NCBI GenBank assembly: GCA_922989275.2 | Contig: OV277864.1 | Coordinates: 55,985,550-56,049,549, forward strand | Direction of reading: 5' to 3' | Length of the DNA: 64,000 nt | From: Gari tellinella | Taxonomy: Eukaryota; Mollusca; Bivalvia; Cardiida; Psammobiidae | Part shown: positions 53,701 through 59,700 of the stretch, piece after piece | Layout of the letters: each line of letters opens with the position of its first letter | Numbering within the stretch: position 1 is the stretch's first letter | Made by a program: the position numbers and the translations under genes | The notes under the pieces: generated by a model | What the model was told of the DNA's origin: nothing | Seen by the model: the letters and a program-made list of their open reading frames with translations, nothing else | Databases searched by the model: none

Positions 53701-56700
53701 GTAGAAAACTCGCGTCATTAGAAACGTTGAAATCGGACCGAGAGAAATGCCCAAAAGCTGCGGTTGCACATCTGTCATGTGATGTCTCACAAACGACACG
53801 AACCATAACAACATCGATACTTATTACGGAAACTTTTATTCAGTTTTCGAAATAGATCGATCGGTTTTAGCTTTGTATTCGTGGCATTTATCATACCTAC
53901 CCAGGCCGACCCAGAACTGAGATATTCTACGTATGCTCCTACAATGTAGGCTACATGATCATCTCTATGAATTTCTATCTAGATCTATTCATAGATGTAC
54001 ATGTATGTAGTTTATGTCGAAATAATAACGAGACTCTAATAAAGATTTAAAACTACATCCTGTCATGCAACATCACGGCTATTCTTGTCTCAGACGGTAC
54101 CATTGGTACGTATATACGGTCGGATTTGATACGGTAAATTGTTAAACGAAACGCGTGTCTATTGACGTTATAGTTGGTATTCAATGTGAAGAAAAAAACA
54201 TTTCTCTTTCTACCGTAACCGTGATTATTTGGAAGTTCTGCATGATAAGCGAAAAAAGTACGACAGACTCGTCTCTGTTAGGGTCACCCTGTCCGTGAAG
54301 AAGATCTAGATTCTACACCAAAAAAAAAAAAAATTTTTTTTTTTTGGAGCCTGACACCTATGGTGCTCACTGACAGCTGTGTGTGATGGAAAAGTTTATA
54401 ATGATGTTAATTGTTACAGTGGAAAAACCGTAATTCTTTCCAAATAAACATGTTTAATCTAAATCTATTATTTCCATTGCAAACAGTTTGGAGCCAGATC
54501 AGACGCCGAGTAACCCAGCGTCTGATCAGGCTCCAAGCTGTTTGCCACCAAGATAACCATGAATTATCAGATTGTCCCAAAGTTGTACTTTTCTACATTT
54601 TAGTGCTTTGCGTTTGCGTTTCGTTTGCGTTTAAACAGGAAATAATAACATTTTCTCCACTGTTAGTGATGATAACCGATCAATTAATCCATATTACCTG
54701 TCCTAATTTAGTAAAAACACCAATATCTATATCATTGATTCTCATACATCAGAACCCTCCCATATAATTTTCCTTAGTCAACTAATTTTTCACTTTGAAA
54801 TGCTGGTAATGTATTAATGGTCGTTTCTGTCTGGCCAAATTGAAAGTCAAGTGTCAAAAAAGAGAATGCATGAGTCATATCACAAGAAAATTATTATTTA
54901 AAGACCTTGACAAAATTCAAAATAAAAAATCAAGCCATTGTGAATGCCCAATCTGGTCATGACACCTTAACTGTTTCAGTCTGTTAGTCACTTTTATCCA
55001 CAGTCTTTCCCTGTAACAAGACCATTCAAATTTTATTTCAATGTCTGTTAAAACTAAACATGCAAAGCTTTCTAAGTAATATTATACATGATTATTCCTT
55101 GAATATCTATATTATCAAGGACTATGAAATATGTCACACTTTGACAGATATGTACAGTCAATCTTGATTAATAGTTGACCACTCACTGAAGTAGATCTGT
55201 GTGATTGTTTCATTAAGTTATTATTGCAAGATAAAAAAAAGAAGAAAGAAAGCTCCTACTGGAGCTAGCTTTCTGCTTAATTATTATTCTCACACCCTGT
55301 GACCCCTAATTTGAAAACAAACCTATGGTGTAACCTACTGAATGGATGCATAATATAAGTACAGTCAGTCTTATATTGAAACAACCTATGGGTCACCTAC
55401 TTAATGGATGCCTTATATAAGTCTGACTGTTGAATATTGTAAATTATGCAAAATAAAATCAACATACTATCATAAAATGATGATTTACATGTTTATGGAT
55501 CCAGGATCTGTTTCATAGGAATGTGCTACTGATCTTAGTGGTCAGATAAACTCAAAGTTCAATTCCAAGTACATGTTGATGTTATGCCTTTTTATGTTCA
55601 TGTACATGTAAAATGATTGACAAAATGGTATGTATAAATACATGTACATGAATTATACTAGCAATTCATAGTTAATTTGCTGATCATTTCCTATCTTTCA
55701 GGAAAAATGAACGCAGAAAAAAATCATGATATTTACAATATTTCTTGTAATTTCAAAATTAAAAAATAAACAGTAATTTGCAATTGTGAATTCTAATAGT
55801 TTTAGTCTATTTGTAAAAATGTGATTTTACACTCCTATATTAAATCATCACTAATTGAAATAGCAGAAATATTTTAGAATACAGGTGACTGCTTAATGCA
55901 GGGTTAACATAATTTAGACAGCAACCATCTGTACTTAAGATTGCATAGTGATCTTCTATTGATTACTGTCTTGATGAATGGTTGACTACATATTACTAAT
56001 TGAAGTTAAAGGTTTTTTTTTAATTAATGCAGGTGCTATAAGGCAGCAGCTCATATAGGGTTTTTCTTCATTCTTCAAGTTTATCCTGCATTAAACAACC
56101 ATCTGTGTTTAAGATTGCCTTGTGATATTCTATAAAGTGACTGCTTAATAAATGATTGACTATATTTATATTAAGCTGGTCAGTTCAGAACCTCCTTGTG
56201 TATCCAAAACAATAAACAGTCTCAATTTCAAATTACAGGGAAAGCAACATGGTTGCATGCTTCAACAAGTCTAGAAAAATAAAAATACATGTAAGTTGTA
56301 TTCTGTTATCAATTACAAATTTGCCAAGTGGCTGTAGTCATGGTACATTAATCTAAAGTCAATCCTGTAATAAGTGACATCTCTAAAGAAAACATATGGT
56401 AAACATAAATACAGGTGGTTCTTTAAATGCTGGGTGAAACTTATGCAGAAAACTGCTGTAGATTTAATAAATGCATTATTGCCATCTTACATTCAGCAAC
56501 CATGCACCTGCCTTTTGAGATTGGCATGTGAGGTCAAGTAGTAGTGGCTACAAAATTGACTATTTATGCTTCATTTTCAAAAGACATGTACATTTATTTT
56601 ACAAATGGACAACCAGTGCAGATCAGACCCAGATTCAGGGGGCTCTTTTAGGTCTGTACTGTTCAGTAGGATAATATAGTATTCACAGGTACAATATAGT

Positions 56701-59700
56701 TGTAAATAATGTGTAAAATAATAAAGGACACCATTAAAGGTTCTAAAGATTAATTGTGGTTAAAAGTGCTAGTTTATTGCTGATTAAATTGAGGCATGCA
56801 TGGATATGAAATAAAACATATGCAAGCAAACAAAGTGATCATCTTTTCACTTGAAAAACCTTTATTTCAATTGGATTTACATCAACAGTCAGTACCTGAC
56901 ATACCCTGGCATTCAGTTAAAAATGAATTGCTTAGCAAATTTAAAACTACCTCACAAAAACAAAGAAAATGAGTTCAAACTATTTCTCTTTACTTATTTA
57001 TTACATAAATAGTTGTAGATCAAATTCAGCAAACACTATAGTGTCAGTTGGAAATATTTGACAATCTTCATAATTTTCAAGATATTTGTATTTGGGACAG
57101 GGTAATCCAATTCTTAATTTTATCTGGCTATAAAATTACAATGGGCAGTTGAAATTATCCCCTCTTTTATCATAGCAACACAGGGATGGTATGGTTCCTA
57201 TGTTGACATCAGACTTAAGGATCACAGATATAGACTGTTCTCCTGTCTGTAGTCTAGCTCAAAATAGTCTGTACATTACCAACCAGACTTGAAGAAGCTA
57301 TTACATAATGCTGCCAAGCTTCTATAATTCTTCAAATTTTCTTTTGTAAAGACACCTGAAATGGTTCAGTGAAATGTATAGTATTCATTGAATATACAAG
57401 TACATACATGTATTAACAAATAAGTGTAGCTTGTGGGAAACCCTGTAGTAAATATCCATGTCTACATGTACTTGCAAAGCAGAAAAAAATAAAAATGCAA
57501 ATATTTCTATAATCTTTTATATATATATTCTTCTGTGTGTATGTATTTATTCTTACACTTTAAGCATATATTTAAAGGGTAAATGAAAGATGTAAAATCA
57601 CTTATTTCTTCAATTTCAGAAATATCCCCATATAAACATTCTAGATCTGGTTAGTCTAATAAATATTAGATTTACTGTCATATTGATGAATATATTGTTG
57701 CTCTACTCTGATAAATGAATCTAAAAGTAATATTTTAATCATGTAGATCTAGATCTAGATCTAGAAATCTTGTAGATATGTAATCTACAACTGTCATTAA
57801 ATACATACCCATTTCAAATGAGATGCGTGTACATGCTATGCATGATTAGCATAAAAATATTCTCATTTTAATTTGACAAACAAATTTGAATTAGAATCTC
57901 TTTATTTATTGTAATTGGTTGTAATTAATCAGTGTAAATCTAGATCTACATATTAATAATAGAATAATGAAGGACAACAATCAACAAAGGTTTCAACGGA
58001 AATGCCGAGAGATTTTACTTTTTTAACTCAAAGAACATGACTAGAACTACGGAGCAGATACTTCAGAAGTTCTCTCTTCCTCTCTCTCTCATTAAGTGGA
58101 TTTTGGGTGGATTCGGGTGGAATTGGGTGTATCGTTACTCTCTAAAAAAATAAGTGAAATTTGATATGTCAGCACAAGAGTTCAGAATAAGGAATAAATT
58201 CAATGTACACGGCATTTATTTTTAATCATTCATACATTATTATATCTTATTGACAACCACCTGTTGCCGTGTTGGGGAGTCCAATTGTGATAGGACTCGC
58301 TTTTAAAAAAGCATTTAATTCTATTTTTCGGTAAAATCGCGCTTTTGCAACTTATGTAAGACCTTCCTAGTATTTATAGGACCTATCCACCCTTTTCGTT
58401 TTTCTTATTTACAGGTAATAACGCGTAAAAAAGAATGAGATTTAACGCCCCGCTGCATAAGCTTATGTAGATTTCGGGTTTGTTGTCCCCGAGTGCGCGT
58501 GCTCGCTAAGTGTAAACAAAGTGAGGGATGCCGAATGAAGGGTGTATGACGTCGCACTGGAAAAGAGAATAGGTAACCATTCAAACTGTATGGTGTGACT
58601 ACTCATTAGATTCATATTGATGAGAGCTCGAGATAAGGGGCATATTTCAACAAGTAAAATCTTTATTTCTGCATTAAGCCCTATGGTGTCACTACTCATT
58701 AGAATTGTCTCGAAGAGACAATTCTAATGAGTAGTAACACTATAGGATTTGGTATTGAAATGAGTGAGACACAGCTTGCAGAAAGTTCCGAATAAAGTTT
58801 TCTACAGTATTATTGTTGTTTAATCCATTGCCCCATACATATCCCTTTTTACGCTTTTAATCTATTCCTCCACTACAGAAAATAGTTCCACTTCATATAG
58901 TGAGGAATGTAAACCATAACAAATATTTTCTATTTCCTAGTAGAAAATAAGTTAAAGCAGGCTGATAGTAAAGCAGAATGTGCCTTAAGGCACATTCTGC
59001 TTTACTTTCAACTTGCTTTAAATGGTCATCTATTTTCAAATCTATAAACAGGTAAAGATCCCCTGGTGTTTCTATAATTTGCCATTGCAGAACATATACT
59101 TTACTTGAACTTTCAATGTTAATGTTTAACTCTTACCATGCTACATTGTACATGTAGCAGCGAATATGTCCCACAGTGATTATTTTGCAAACAGTTTGCA
59201 TCCTGATGAGACACTGCGTCATGTGGAGTCTTGTCAGGATCTGAACTGTTTGACACTCTGACCAATAGGATTTAAACACAAATTTAGAAAAATTCTAATT
59301 TTAGAACAGTTTAAGATGATAATTCTATCAATGGAGTTAAGCCAGGGCTCCAGATAAGGGGAGTATTTCAAAAACTTAAATTTTTATTTCTGCTTTAAAC
59401 CCTATGGTGTCACTACTCATTAGAATCATCTCGAAGAGATGATTCTAATGAGTAGTAACACCATAGGAGTTGGTGCTGTATGAGTGAAAAAGTGTTGGAT
59501 TTGTCTTCAGGCTCCAGAGCTCCAGATAAGGAGAGTATTTCAAAAACTAAAATCTTTATTTTTGCTTTAAACCCTATGGTGTCACTACTCATTAGAATCG
59601 TCTCAAAGAGACGATTCTAATGAGTAGTAACAACATAGGATTTGATGCTAAAATATGTGAGAAAATGTTGGATTTGTTCAGATTACTCCTGCTTATCTGG

